Below, piece by piece: positions 48,963 to 58,390 of a stretch of DNA of 64,000 nucleotides (position 1 is its first letter; every line of letters starts with the position of its first letter). Source of the DNA: Hyphomonadaceae bacterium (lineage in GTDB: Bacteria; Pseudomonadota; Alphaproteobacteria; Caulobacterales; Aquidulcibacteraceae); contig JAHDXR010000001.1 in assembly GCA_023384105.1 (NCBI GenBank), positions 62,001-126,000 on the forward strand, read 5' to 3'. Under the pieces are notes generated by a model. That model was not told the DNA's origin and did not search any database. It saw only the letters and a list, made by a program, of their open reading frames with translations. The translations under genes and the position numbers were made by a program.

Positions 48963-50060
48963 ATGACGATTGTCGTTGAGGGCGGGAGCTGGAGAAAAGG
49001 CGGGCGCGCAAGGCTTCATAGCGCGCTCTTCAAGGGGCCGGTCGCGATCAGCCTGCCGACAGGTTTCGCATTTGGAATGGAGCGCATCGCGAGCGCCAAT
49101 CTCACGTCTGTTCGGCTTGTGACCGAGCAAATGCGAAATGAGGCCGCGAATAAGGTGAGCGCTGGCGTCGCTGGCGGATTGCTCCTCGGCCCGCTCGGCT
49201 TGTTGGCCGGCGCAGTGATCGCCCGAGGGGAGCGGTCGCATCTGGTGATCCTCGAACACGCCGACGGCCGCGCTGCGCTTCTGCGATGCAATTCAGCGGA
49301 GCTGCCCCGGTTGCTCTCGTTAAGCGTCTCCTCGCGCCGCGCGGCGCCAACCAATCTAGCCCGAGACACGCAGCCACTCGTGGACGTAGCCACGCATACA
49401 GCGCAGCCCTCAGCACTCAGACGGTTCGGGGCGTTGGGCTGGCTCGCATTGCTGATGACACCAGCCGTTCTAATTACGACCCATCCGCTAGTTACGCTTA
49501 CTGTAAGCGTGGCGATGATTGCAGCGGGTGTGTTCGTGTGGCGCCAACCGGCGTTTCGTCAGCGCTTCGGTCGATTGCGAGCGGTTGGCCTCGTGGCGAT
49601 CGGCGCCTTCCTTCTCGTTCCGGCCGTCGCGTACTCGATCGCAGGAGCGCCGCAACACGCCGCGGAGGTGTCGTCAGTCCCGGAGCCAGCACCGGCAATT
49701 GAATCCACGCCACCAGAGCCCATTGAGGCATTTAGTGGTGCCGAAACAGTGAATCGTTCCAGTGACGTCGATACGCGCGCGCGAACGGAGGTCGAGGCAA
49801 TGGGTCTCGCACAAGCGTACGCCATCCTGCACGACAACGGCACGATGCGCGACTGGCGCTCCGCCGATCAACTGAACCGGACCGAAGTCGCGTACCGCCT
49901 CACCGAAAAGATGATCATGCGCGGCAATGTGCCGAGACAACGCGCCTCTTACGTCGAGCTTTATCGGTGCATGGAAGCAGCTTACACGGCTGATATCGCC
50001 GCGACGCCGGTAGAAGAGATCGCGTCGGCGTGTGCGTTGACGCTCGGCTGGCTTCGTTGA
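48963..50060 (+). CDS. Membrane protein of unknown function in the defence island
   Basis: A 365-residue protein. An N-terminal domain contains a glycine-rich hydrophobic hairpin (VSAGVAGGLLLGPLGLLAGA, near 64-83). Two or three membrane segments lie in the middle (WLALLMTPAVLITTHPLVTL; AVGLVAIGAFLLVPAVAYSI). A proline/glutamate-rich linker precedes a soluble C-terminal domain (VEAMGLAQAYAILHDNGTMR ... CALTLGWLR). No family recognised. It sits between recombination genes and the IetAS-like pair with a 214-base gap downstream; it may be part of a defence module or cargo of its own. Confidence 0.7.
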   Translation: MTIVVEGGSWRKGGRARLHSALFKGPVAISLPTGFAFGMERIASANLTSVRLVTEQMRNEAANKVSAGVAGGLLLGPLGLLAGAVIARGERSHLVILEHADGRAALLRCNSAELPRLLSLSVSSRRAAPTNLARDTQPLVDVATHTAQPSALRRFGALGWLALLMTPAVLITTHPLVTLTVSVAMIAAGVFVWRQPAFRQRFGRLRAVGLVAIGAFLLVPAVAYSIAGAPQHAAEVSSVPEPAPAIESTPPEPIEAFSGAETVNRSSDVDTRARTEVEAMGLAQAYAILHDNGTMRDWRSADQLNRTEVAYRLTEKMIMRGNVPRQRASYVELYRCMEAAYTADIAATPVEEIASACALTLGWLR

Positions 50061-50274
50061 TCCGCTGCGGAGCGAGCTAAGGCCGCGAAGAACTTGTCAT
50101 TTCGCGCGCGCAATATCTTGCCCACAGAATCTTCCCACGAGCGGTTTGTTAACCGTTGGTCAATATCTAGTGGTCCTTGGCGAGATCGATACCACTAATC
50201 GAGGGATTCGGCGGCTCGCGCCGGTGTTGTTCGCGCAAGCGCGGCGGAGCGCTCTAGGCTATTGGAGTGAGGCT

Positions 50275-51366
50275 ATGGCCTCGGCACAGCAACTGATCGG
50301 GCTCGTCAAAAGTCACGCGGAAGGCGACGAGGCACGCTTCTATGATCTTGCGATCCAACTGGCGGCTGCCGAGGAGCAGAAAGGACATAAGCGGCTCGCT
50401 GCAGATCTGCGCCGCTGGGCGGAATCCATTGAAGGACGTGATGTGAAACCCCGAACGCCCGAGCCGCAAAAGGTATCGCCGCTCGCGGCGCCGCGTGGGG
50501 ATTTGGCCGAAGTGCTCGCGGCCACCTATCCGCGTGAGCGCATGAATGAACTCGTCTTGGCCGGCGACATCCAGGGCGAACTCAACGAGGTCATTGTAGA
50601 GACGCGCGGGCGGGAACGCTTAGAGGAGAAGGGTTTTGCGCCGCGCCGCAAGTTGTTGCTCGCTGGCCCGCCCGGCGTCGGCAAAACCATGACTGCTAGG
50701 GCGCTCGCCGGCGAATTGCACTTGCCGCTGTTTTCGGTGCAGCTGCATGGCCTCATCACCAAGTTCTATGGTGAAACGGCTTCAAAACTTCGCTCTATCT
50801 TCGACGCGATCCGGACTCATCGTGGCGTTTATTTCTTCGATGAGATCGACGCGCTGGCGGCGGCGCGTGGGCGTGGCGACGATATTGGCGAAGCACGGCG
50901 CGTGCTGAACTCGTTTCTGCTCTTCCTCGAAGAGGATGCGGGGCCTTCGATCGTGATCGCAGCCACCAATCTGCCCGAACTCATCGATTCCGCCATGCTG
51001 CGGCGGTTCGACTTGACGTTGCTTTACAGGCTCCCTGATGCTTCCGAGGTCGCTGAAGTGATTCGTCGTCGGCTCAAAACGCTCGACATCGACCGGGTCG
51101 ATTGGGCGAAGGTGGGCTCTGCGGGGTTGGGGCTTGGTCAGGCTGATCTCGTCAAGGCCGCCGAGGACGCGGGGCGCAGGGCTGTACTCGCCGGTCGCAA
51201 GAATCTCTCCACGACGGCTTTGGTTGCGGCGCTCAAGAAGCGGCATGGCGCGTGGGAGCTGAAATACAATGCCGCTGCGAAATCGGCCTCATCTGACGAT
51301 CCCGATAGTGGCGCAGACGCGAGCGTTCCGCCCCGTGGGCGCCGGCGGCGGAAGGCGACCAAGTGA
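50275..51366 (+). CDS. ietA: AAA+ ATPase, IetA-like
   Basis: About 363 residues, MASAQQLIGLVKSHAEGDEA start with TTGGAGTGAGG upstream. A helical N-terminal domain is followed by an AAA+ module: Walker A LLLAGPPGVGKTMTARAL (131-138 core), Walker B VYFFDEIDALAAARG (186-192), sensor 1 IVIAATNLPELID and arginine finger region AMLRRFDLTLLY. Its partner is the subtilase encoded downstream, overlapping by 98 bases. The ATPase-subtilase pair was described as a stability module (ietAS) on a Ti plasmid and later as an anti-phage system. The name is by architecture and context, not by sequence comparison. Confidence 0.85.
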   Translation: MASAQQLIGLVKSHAEGDEARFYDLAIQLAAAEEQKGHKRLAADLRRWAESIEGRDVKPRTPEPQKVSPLAAPRGDLAEVLAATYPRERMNELVLAGDIQGELNEVIVETRGRERLEEKGFAPRRKLLLAGPPGVGKTMTARALAGELHLPLFSVQLHGLITKFYGETASKLRSIFDAIRTHRGVYFFDEIDALAAARGRGDDIGEARRVLNSFLLFLEEDAGPSIVIAATNLPELIDSAMLRRFDLTLLYRLPDASEVAEVIRRRLKTLDIDRVDWAKVGSAGLGLGQADLVKAAEDAGRRAVLAGRKNLSTTALVAALKKRHGAWELKYNAAAKSASSDDPDSGADASVPPRGRRRRKATK

Positions 51367-53743
51367 TGTCGCTGACCGTGCGCTGCATGCAAACACGCTG
51401 ATCGCTGCGCTCGCCGCAGCCGCTCCTGGGCAGCACGGCTATCTCACAATCACCGGGCGTCCGGGCGAGCCGCTTCGCACTAAGAGCTTGGACGCAAGCG
51501 GGTTGCGTTTGCTTAGTGTGAAGCGAGATAGCGCTGGCCGTGATGTTGCGGTTGTTTACGCTACCCGCAAAGGCATCGAGCAGTTGCGCAAGAAGCTCAC
51601 AGCGTTTCGTGACGAAATGACACCTGTGCGCCCTCGCAAGGCGGGTAAACCGCCCCCACCACCGCCGAGACCCAAGAACGCTGACTTGGTGCAGGGCGTG
51701 CTCACTGTAGCGACCGCGCCAATCGAGGCACTTTGGCGTTCGCCACCCGAGCTTATGCCCCAGGGTGCGGGTTCGCACGAGTGGGAAATTTGGATCGACA
51801 TCGGCAAACGGCTTCAAGATTTCCTCCGCGATGCCGCTGCTGCAGGCGCAACTGCAAACCCCAATGCAGTGACGTTGCCTGAGCACCAGATCGTTCGCGT
51901 CTCGGCAACGCTCGGCGCCATGAATGCTCTGGTTCGTGAAAGCGATTGCATTTGGGCCCTTGCCGCGCCGGGATCCACCGCGACTTTTTTCCTTGGGATT
52001 CCCGCGCATGAGGAAGGTGGCTGGATCGACAACGCGATGGCGCGCGCGCAATTCCCTGCGCGTTCCAACCCCGTGCATGTGACGGTGATGGACACCGGGG
52101 TGGGAGTGGCGCATCCGATGATCCAACCGTGCCTCAGCGCCGATGATCGCTGGGCGGCAAATCCTGAATGGGGCGTTGAAGACGACAGCGGTCATGGCAC
52201 GATGATGGCCGGTCTGGCCGTGTATGGTGATCTGCACACTGTGCTTGAGACGACAGCGACATTCGAGGTGCCGCACCGTCTAGAGTCGGTGAAGATCGTG
52301 CCTGCGGCTGGCGGGGTTGTCGCAGACTTGCAGGGCGTTGTAACGCGCAATGGTATCGACGTTGCCGAGGCGCACACCGAACGTCTGCGCGTGTTTCAGA
52401 TCGCCACCACGAATGGGCTCGACAATCCACATGATGGCGCGCCGACATCTTGGTCGGCCGAAATCGATCAGCTGGCCGCAGGTGTGTCCGGCGAGAAGGA
52501 CAATGAACGCCTTATCGTCGTGTCTGCGGGAAACTGCGATCAAGAGTTGATGCGTGATCGCCCATATCTTGAGGCGCTCGACGAACTCGATAACGAGATA
52601 GAATCGCCATCGCAGGCGTGGAACGCGATCACAGTTGGCGCCTATACCGAAAAGCGCGTGATCCATGATCAGACGATTAACGGCGACCCGGTTGCCGAAG
52701 CTGGCGACCTCTCGCCGTTGAGCCGTACAGCGTCGTGGTCATCGCACTGGCCAATCAAGCCGGATGTCGTGCTCGAAGGCGGAAATCTCTATCGCGATCG
52801 CGTCGCGGATTCACCGCCTCTGACATGCGATGATCTGAGCTTGCTCGCTCTCGATAAGGACTATCCGCAACGCGCATTTACGACCATCTCGGCGACCAGT
52901 GCAGCGACCGGAATTGCGGCTGGGCAAATCGCCCGGCTTTGGGATCGCTACCCTGATCTGTGGCCGGAGACGATCCGAGCACTTTACGTGAACTCAGCGC
53001 GTTGGACAGACGAGATGCTGCGGCATCGCCCGAACGCTCAGCGTAAAGGCGATTATGAGCGGCTCTTCCGTCGATATGGCTACGGGGTTCCCGATCTGGA
53101 GCGAGCTGCGAGTTCTGCATCGAGTGCTCTGACGATGATTATTCAAGATACGATTTGGCCGTATGAGAAAGGGGCGAGCAGCATTCGCTCACGCGAGATG
53201 AAGTTGCATACGCTTCCCATGCCAACGGAGGGATTACGTTCGCTCGGGGCAGCCGAACTCACGTTGCGTCTCGCACTCTCGACCTTCATTGAGCCCAACC
53301 CGGCTGAGGCGGCACGGGGGACAAAGTTCGGCTACGCGTCCCACAACCTGCGCTTTAAGCTCTCGCGGCCTGGGGAGAACATCAACGCATTCAATGCCCG
53401 CATCAACAAGGCGGCCGAACTCGAAGAGCTTGAGGAGTTGGGCGAGGACGAGAGCGAAGCGAGCGACGGATGGTTGTTTGGCCGTAACCGTCGCGACGTT
53501 GGTTCAATTCAGATCGATGAGATCACGGGGTACGCCAATGATTTCGCACAGCGGCCATTCCTCGCGGTGCATCCCGTGACTGGATGGTGGAAGACGCGTC
53601 CGAGCCTCAAACGTTTCGACAGGCGCGTGCGCTACGCGCTCGTAATCGAACTCGATGCTGGCGAAGCCACTGTCGATCTCTACGCAGAAGTTCAAGCGAT
53701 AGTGGAGGCTGCGGTCCGCGCTGAAGCGTCAGTGCCAGCCTAG
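51269..53743 (+). CDS. ietS: Subtilisin-like serine protease, IetS-like
   Basis: An 824-residue S8 peptidase without signal peptide, so cytoplasmic. The N-terminal region (NRPHLTIPIVAQTRAFRP then GGRRPSDVADRALHANTL) is typical of the IetS-like group and supports the early start at 51269 despite the overlap with ietA. The catalytic triad is visible: Asp275 in VTVMDTGVGV, His309 in DDSGHGTMMAG and Ser544 in ISATSAATGIAAG, with oxyanion Asn422 in VVSAGN. The usual GTS is ATS here. A 280-residue C-terminal beta-rich region follows. With IetA it forms a protease-ATPase toxin/antitoxin-like or abortive-infection module. Confidence 0.87.
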   Translation: MPLRNRPHLTIPIVAQTRAFRPVGAGGGRRPSDVADRALHANTLIAALAAAAPGQHGYLTITGRPGEPLRTKSLDASGLRLLSVKRDSAGRDVAVVYATRKGIEQLRKKLTAFRDEMTPVRPRKAGKPPPPPPRPKNADLVQGVLTVATAPIEALWRSPPELMPQGAGSHEWEIWIDIGKRLQDFLRDAAAAGATANPNAVTLPEHQIVRVSATLGAMNALVRESDCIWALAAPGSTATFFLGIPAHEEGGWIDNAMARAQFPARSNPVHVTVMDTGVGVAHPMIQPCLSADDRWAANPEWGVEDDSGHGTMMAGLAVYGDLHTVLETTATFEVPHRLESVKIVPAAGGVVADLQGVVTRNGIDVAEAHTERLRVFQIATTNGLDNPHDGAPTSWSAEIDQLAAGVSGEKDNERLIVVSAGNCDQELMRDRPYLEALDELDNEIESPSQAWNAITVGAYTEKRVIHDQTINGDPVAEAGDLSPLSRTASWSSHWPIKPDVVLEGGNLYRDRVADSPPLTCDDLSLLALDKDYPQRAFTTISATSAATGIAAGQIARLWDRYPDLWPETIRALYVNSARWTDEMLRHRPNAQRKGDYERLFRRYGYGVPDLERAASSASSALTMIIQDTIWPYEKGASSIRSREMKLHTLPMPTEGLRSLGAAELTLRLALSTFIEPNPAEAARGTKFGYASHNLRFKLSRPGENINAFNARINKAAELEELEELGEDESEASDGWLFGRNRRDVGSIQIDEITGYANDFAQRPFLAVHPVTGWWKTRPSLKRFDRRVRYALVIELDAGEATVDLYAEVQAIVEAAVRAEASVPA

Positions 53744-53788
53744 ATTGCGGCTTTTCGTTGAGGTGAAACAAGACCGAGGAGAAGCGGC

Positions 53789-55879
53789 TTGGCAGGGCCA
53801 AAACAGCACTACATTCCCCGCTCGGTTCTCCGCGGCTTTCTCACGCACAATAGCGGGAGAGCAGAACAGGTGTGGGTCTATAAGAAGGACCGCGCCTATC
53901 CCTCAGCCATCGAGGGCGTCGCTGCGCAACGGCACTACTATTCGACTCCGCCGGTCGGCGACGAGGACACACTTGATGGGCGGATTACGCGTTACGAGAA
54001 TCGTCTCGGCCGTCTCCTTGGCGAGCTGCGCGCTTCTGCCAGCGGCAGTACCGTCAACGCGGGCATTGCCGCTGAGGTGATCGCTCACCTTACTCCCCGC
54101 AGCAATCATGTCCGGGGCATGTTCATTCACGGCATGAACAGGTTCGCGGCGAGCGCCAGCAAGGCGCTGATGGATGCGAACAATGTCGCGCGCCTTATCG
54201 GCCTTGACGAACACACGCCCAATGACCGCTTCAGAAAGCTGTTTGCCGAGATCATGCGCGGTCTGCCGGATCGCAGCGCAATTGAGCAGCTCGTGCTCCC
54301 ACCGCACGTTCTGGAACGCATGCTTTTTATCGGCGTGCGCGAAGGGTTCGGCGAGTTTTTCTCCCACCAGGCGCCATTTATCGCCGCTCTCTGCGAACGC
54401 ATGTTTTCTTCTACCGAAGACAACGTCATTCGCGCACACCGCGAGGCGTTGGAAAAGTCGCTCATACCGGAACCGCGAATGGATGATCTCCAGGCTTTGG
54501 AGTGGACCATCCAGAATGCACCCAACGAGGGAGCAATCTTGCCCGACTGCGTGGCGATCTCGCTGGATCACGAACGTCAGTTTTCGCCCTATATATTCAC
54601 AGGCAAGGACTCAGCGGCCGTCGTGCTGATGCCCTTGAGTAGCGGCAGGATGCTTGTCGGCCGCCGGGGAAGTGCGGTGTCCTTCGAAATGGACGAGTTG
54701 AACCGTGCTTTTGCGGAGTGCAGCCACGAGTTCTTCGTTTCAAACGGCTCGAACGATACCTGGGCTGAGTTCGCAAAGGGCATTGGCGCCAAGTCGACAG
54801 ATAGGATGGAACAAGCCGTTTCCAGCGCACTGGAGACATTCGCGGTGCCACTGTTCGGCGAGGACGGCGAGCTTCTGGTGGAGGACTTGCCGCCGCCACG
54901 CTTTTCGTCATTCGACGTATCGTTCCTGGGCTGCGTCGATCAGGAAAGCAGCGAGCGGATCTCCGAGACAATCAAATACGTGGTCAGCCAATTCAGCCGT
55001 TTTCTCCCATTGGAGAGGCTCGACGGCATAACTTTCGCCACGGACTATCCTACGGCCTTGCGCGAGCTCGATCGTGGTTTTGCGGCGCGCTCGACGCTTC
55101 AGACTGTCGATGAAGCCACCGGAGTTGGCCTCGCGCAGTGCCCCATTGTCGTCCGGGATGGCGCCAAGAAAGCGCGCATCGTTCTGCGCGGCGACTTCGC
55201 TCACGCGCTCGTCAGCGATGATTTGCAGGCATCAGCATTTGCCCTGCATGTTCTCGTGCACGAATTGGCGGAGGCGGCTTTCATTCAAAAAATCGACGAA
55301 GCTGTTCCGACGTTCTTGCTTCAGCCGTGCCCGGATGCGCATATTGGCGACCTGTATTCAGGCGTTCACCGCGCCATAGTCTCCTATTTCAATTCGCGTG
55401 CCAGCGCCGGGTTTGGCGCGGATGAGATGTTTGACTCCGGCCATGAGGACATTGCGCTGGCGGCGCTTGAGCGCTGCCAGTCCCAGATTTTAGGCGCCAA
55501 AGACCAATTTGGAGTCTATGGCGATGTTGGGAAGTTATTCGGCATTGCCCTAGACGCGGTTGGCGATGTGCTGTCCGGGCTCGCGTCGGTAGCCGGTCAT
55601 CGCGATGGACTGCGCCTGCCAGTCCTTCCCGAAGGAAGCCTGTTGGACGCGGCGCTACGTCAGCGCAGCCTGCGACTTTGGTTTGACCAATTTCACAAGG
55701 ACATGAACCTGATCTGGTGCACGAGCGGGACATGGACGGCCGATCTTTTCTTCGGCCAACGAAAGCATGTTGAAAGGTTGCTTTGGCCATTCGGCATCAT
55801 CCCGTGGGCGGAGAACGGCGGCACGTACGTGCGGGTGATGTTGCCAGACACGCCGGATGGCACACAGGACGCTGCATAA
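53789..55879 (+). CDS. DUF4238-containing protein with unusual C-terminal extension
   Basis: A 696-residue protein. The N-terminus GPKQHYIPRSVLRGF and the Tyr-rich AAQRHYYSTPP that follows are the DUF4238 signature (normally 250-350 residues). The second half (about 340-696) is an extra region with HVLVHELAEAAFIQ at residues 487-500, a gluzincin-like helix in which the second His of HExxH is Glu (HELAE). WFDQFHKDMNLIW and the C-terminal WPFGIIPW are other conserved-looking segments. Start TTG at 53789 with GAGGAG upstream. It lies 45 bases after ietS and may be a third member of that transcript. Confidence 0.75.
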   Translation: MAGPKQHYIPRSVLRGFLTHNSGRAEQVWVYKKDRAYPSAIEGVAAQRHYYSTPPVGDEDTLDGRITRYENRLGRLLGELRASASGSTVNAGIAAEVIAHLTPRSNHVRGMFIHGMNRFAASASKALMDANNVARLIGLDEHTPNDRFRKLFAEIMRGLPDRSAIEQLVLPPHVLERMLFIGVREGFGEFFSHQAPFIAALCERMFSSTEDNVIRAHREALEKSLIPEPRMDDLQALEWTIQNAPNEGAILPDCVAISLDHERQFSPYIFTGKDSAAVVLMPLSSGRMLVGRRGSAVSFEMDELNRAFAECSHEFFVSNGSNDTWAEFAKGIGAKSTDRMEQAVSSALETFAVPLFGEDGELLVEDLPPPRFSSFDVSFLGCVDQESSERISETIKYVVSQFSRFLPLERLDGITFATDYPTALRELDRGFAARSTLQTVDEATGVGLAQCPIVVRDGAKKARIVLRGDFAHALVSDDLQASAFALHVLVHELAEAAFIQKIDEAVPTFLLQPCPDAHIGDLYSGVHRAIVSYFNSRASAGFGADEMFDSGHEDIALAALERCQSQILGAKDQFGVYGDVGKLFGIALDAVGDVLSGLASVAGHRDGLRLPVLPEGSLLDAALRQRSLRLWFDQFHKDMNLIWCTSGTWTADLFFGQRKHVERLLWPFGIIPWAENGGTYVRVMLPDTPDGTQDAA

Positions 55880-55891
55880 GCAAACGGGTAT

Positions 55892-55919
55892 TGCCTGTAC
55901 TACAGGCAGCTCGTGTTTT
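55892..55919 (+). terminator. Putative terminator after the DUF4238 gene
   Basis: A 6-bp stem (TGCCTG/CAGGCA, loop TACTA) at 55892-55908, followed nine bases later by TTTT. It lies in the 93-base gap between convergent genes. Weak as rho-independent terminators go. Confidence 0.4.
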
Positions 55920-55972
55920 GATTTCACGCTCCAGCAACTGTCCCGCACACTAAGCGCACCCGCCTCGGATCG

Positions 55973-56635
55973 CTACAGCAAGCGCCCGATCGGCCGGACT
56001 TCGTCCAATGAATAGAGTTCGCTGATCTGTGCGATGAAGTCGTTTTGCCCGCCATAACTTGGATGGCGAACCTTGTAGGTCGGAATGTCATCGGCGATGC
56101 GCTGGGCTGCTGCTGCGGCATCATTGCCGATCGCGATAAGTCGCTTCGGCTCAAGTAGCTCTACCAGCGCGAACAGCAAGTCTTCGCCGGCTTCGCGCTC
56201 GCGCGCGTTGTGAGACCGGTTGCTGAAGCAATCGTCGGCCTCGTGCGGATGAAGTGGGAATACGTTCCAGAGGAAGATCGGGGATTCAATACGCGTCAGG
56301 AGTGCCCAAATGATTGATGCTGTCCGTTCTGCGACAACACCACCCTTCGTGGGGCGCCGCGCAGTGATGTCCCATCGCGCTGCGTGTTGTTGAATGTGGA
56401 CATCATCGGTGAGCGCAAGGCCGGTACGACGCCCGCCGCGGTAGCCTAGGTCGCGACCGATCCAAATCGCGTCAACCTCAACTTGGCATGCCGCGTCCAG
56501 CATCGCGGCCAACGTCGCCGTTCGTCGCTTCGGAGCGTCGGCGTAGTCATAGACTTCGCACCGATGGGAATAGGGGTTGAAGGTATTTTCAAAGGACAAC
56601 GAGCAAAGTTCCTCAACAAATCTGTTCGATTGCAC
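55973..56635 (-). CDS. Uracil-DNA glycosylase superfamily protein
   Basis: A 220-residue enzyme of the UDG fold. Motif 1 appears as IWIGRDLGYRGGRRTGLALT, in which the family usually has G-x-(A/D)-P-G-x-x-G-x-x-x-TG; WNVFPLHPHEADD follows as the base-pocket strand, and VRHPSYGGQND supplies the HPS motif 2. It would remove a damaged or modified base from DNA, here possibly a phage-specific one. It is the last gene of a four-gene operon, ten bases after the MazG-like gene. The chromosomal UDG is presumably elsewhere. Substrate unknown. Confidence 0.8.
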   Translation of the reverse strand: MQSNRFVEELCSLSFENTFNPYSHRCEVYDYADAPKRRTATLAAMLDAACQVEVDAIWIGRDLGYRGGRRTGLALTDDVHIQQHAARWDITARRPTKGGVVAERTASIIWALLTRIESPIFLWNVFPLHPHEADDCFSNRSHNAREREAGEDLLFALVELLEPKRLIAIGNDAAAAAQRIADDIPTYKVRHPSYGGQNDFIAQISELYSLDEVRPIGRLL

Positions 56636-56644
56636 TGGAACCCC

Positions 56645-57775
56645 CTAGCTCGCGCGATACTCTAGAGTGCGTCGCTCTCGATTTCCAATGACAACCCCAC
56701 CGTTCCGGTCTCGGACTGAGCGAAATACTTCGTATCCCTGCAAAATCGCGCGCTCCCATAGGCTTAGTGGACACTGATCCACTTCGTAGCCTCGCACGAA
56801 CTGCTGAACAGTTTTTAGAAGATCGTAAGATACCCCGGACCGACCTTCAAAGTAGCGAAGTTTCTTCGCGCGCGCGAAGATGTACGCCGTCAGCCCCTCC
56901 TCGACCACTATCGCGCGGCCGCCATCCTGGGCTTCGTCGTATTCCTTATCGCTCTTGCGCTTCTGTTTGATCAGCGAACGAAATGTTGGCGACCAGTGTA
57001 AGATCGCAGCGTGACCGAAATGAAAGACATCGTGGAAGCGATAGTCATCTCGATCAAGAATATTGTCCGTTAGCGGATCGCCGACGAAAACGTCGTTCCA
57101 TTGCAGGTAGGACTGACCGCTCTTGCGCTGGGTGATCTTGATTTCAAATTGCGAGGGGAGTTGCTCCTCGGGCTCAAACTTGTTGTCAAACGTTGGAAGA
57201 CTTTCGAGGTCTGGGAGGATGAAGCGTCCGCGAACCTTCTTTAGGTTTTGACGCGCAACTTCTGAAAAGGCGACTCCCGCCGCTTGAAGCGCGCAGGCGT
57301 ATCGCGCGCAGAATGTCTTGAGCAGTTGCCTTGCGACCTCGCCTTTCCTATCGATGTCGAGCAGCGTCGCTGCCGCTTGGCCCAACGCCGCAAGCGCAGC
57401 CTCAAGTTTCGGCGGCGTCGCAGACGACAATACGTGGGAGACCGGGCCATCGACAACGTCGCTTGCAAAAATGGTCTTCTTCATTGCTTCGCCTTCAAGC
57501 TCGAAGGCATCAGCGAGGGCAACGTCTAGCCGGCTGCACACGGCAGAGAGATACCAAAGCGCGTCGCCGAACTCTTCGCGCACCGATTCATGGTACTCCG
57601 TATAGACATCCTCTTCTCGAACTCGCTTTTTTGCGGTTGTGAGAATCTGTCCCACCTCACCGAAAAGCCCCATTAGGGCCGGGGCGAGTTGGTCTCGCGG
57701 TAGTCGATCAGTTTCAGCCGCGCTTGATGCGTACTCGCCCAGAGACATCGCGCGTGCATCGTCTTGTACAATCAT
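56645..57775 (-). CDS. MazG-like nucleotide pyrophosphohydrolase with C-terminal domain
   Basis: About 376 residues. The N-terminal MazG-like all-alpha NTP pyrophosphohydrolase domain (10-95) shows ALMGLFGEVGQILTTAKKRV with metal ligand Glu40, and VREEFGDALWYLSAVC with the E68-x-x-D71 pair. A second conserved region (YRFHDVFHFGHAAILHW and VVEEGLTAYIFARAKKLRYF, about 245-315) matches the C-terminal domain found in long MazG-like proteins of mobile elements. It would hydrolyse a (modified) nucleoside triphosphate or nucleotide signal. The ATG at 57775 overlaps the Nmad2-like stop (ATGA). An earlier in-frame ATG (57790) lies within that gene. Confidence 0.82.
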   Translation of the reverse strand: MIVQDDARAMSLGEYASSAAETDRLPRDQLAPALMGLFGEVGQILTTAKKRVREEDVYTEYHESVREEFGDALWYLSAVCSRLDVALADAFELEGEAMKKTIFASDVVDGPVSHVLSSATPPKLEAALAALGQAAATLLDIDRKGEVARQLLKTFCARYACALQAAGVAFSEVARQNLKKVRGRFILPDLESLPTFDNKFEPEEQLPSQFEIKITQRKSGQSYLQWNDVFVGDPLTDNILDRDDYRFHDVFHFGHAAILHWSPTFRSLIKQKRKSDKEYDEAQDGGRAIVVEEGLTAYIFARAKKLRYFEGRSGVSYDLLKTVQQFVRGYEVDQCPLSLWERAILQGYEVFRSVRDRNGGVVIGNRERRTLEYRAS

Positions 57776-58377
57776 GGTGTGCGCTTCCAATCGAGGGGGC
57801 GACCAAGCTGTCCCCGCTCGCTAGTGGAGTAAAACCAGCTCTCAAAGGCGGACACGAACGGCGTACTGAATGCGCTCTTGTGTCCGCGTCCGGCGCAGAG
57901 GTCGTATCCGTACAAACTTCGAAACTTGGCGGGGATCTTGGGACCGGAGTCACCCCAATACGCGAACTCTGTGCCCAGCAGCACTCGGTTGGTTTGAGTG
58001 TCGTTGTCTATGTTTGCTTTATTCGGAGAACCGTCTGGGTGGCTATGGTGAGACTTTTCCTGAGTCCAACCGCCGTGCGATTGATGGTAGATATTGTCGC
58101 CAAACGCGTCGCGCCTGCTGGCGTCAAAGCGCGGACGTTTCCGCCGAAACCGTTGATCGTTCCAATAGTCGTCAAAGGTCATGGCTTCGCTAACGCGCAT
58201 GACAAATACCAAAGACCCAGCGCGCCCATTCGCGGCGCTGCCAGTGCCTACGACCCAATCACCTACCTTCGCAGTCTTCCTTATGCGCGGCTTACAGGTA
58301 GCCAGCGAACACACGGCGAAAAACGGGTTGGGCGCAAAGCCGTAGTCTCGCGCCACAACGTAGGAATACAGCTTCAC
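57772..58377 (-). CDS. Nmad2-like nucleotide-modification-associated protein
   Basis: A 201-residue protein starting at GTG: VKLYSYVVARDYGFAPNPFF, then CSLATCKPRIRKTAKVGDWV and VGTGSAANGRAGSLVFVMRV. This is the pattern I recall for the 'nucleotide modification associated domain 2' (Nmad2) family, predicted by others to act in base-modification systems. Two cysteines flank the ATCKP segment. A central FDDYWNDQRFRRKRPRFDAS and a C-terminal aromatic segment (FVSAFESWFYS) follow. It lies between the TIR-like gene (13-base gap) and the MazG-like gene (ATGA overlap). The biochemical reaction is unknown. Confidence 0.8.
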   Translation of the reverse strand: MKLYSYVVARDYGFAPNPFFAVCSLATCKPRIRKTAKVGDWVVGTGSAANGRAGSLVFVMRVSEAMTFDDYWNDQRFRRKRPRFDASRRDAFGDNIYHQSHGGWTQEKSHHSHPDGSPNKANIDNDTQTNRVLLGTEFAYWGDSGPKIPAKFRSLYGYDLCAGRGHKSAFSTPFVSAFESWFYSTSERGQLGRPLDWKRTP

Positions 58378-58390
58378 CTCTGAGCCAGAT

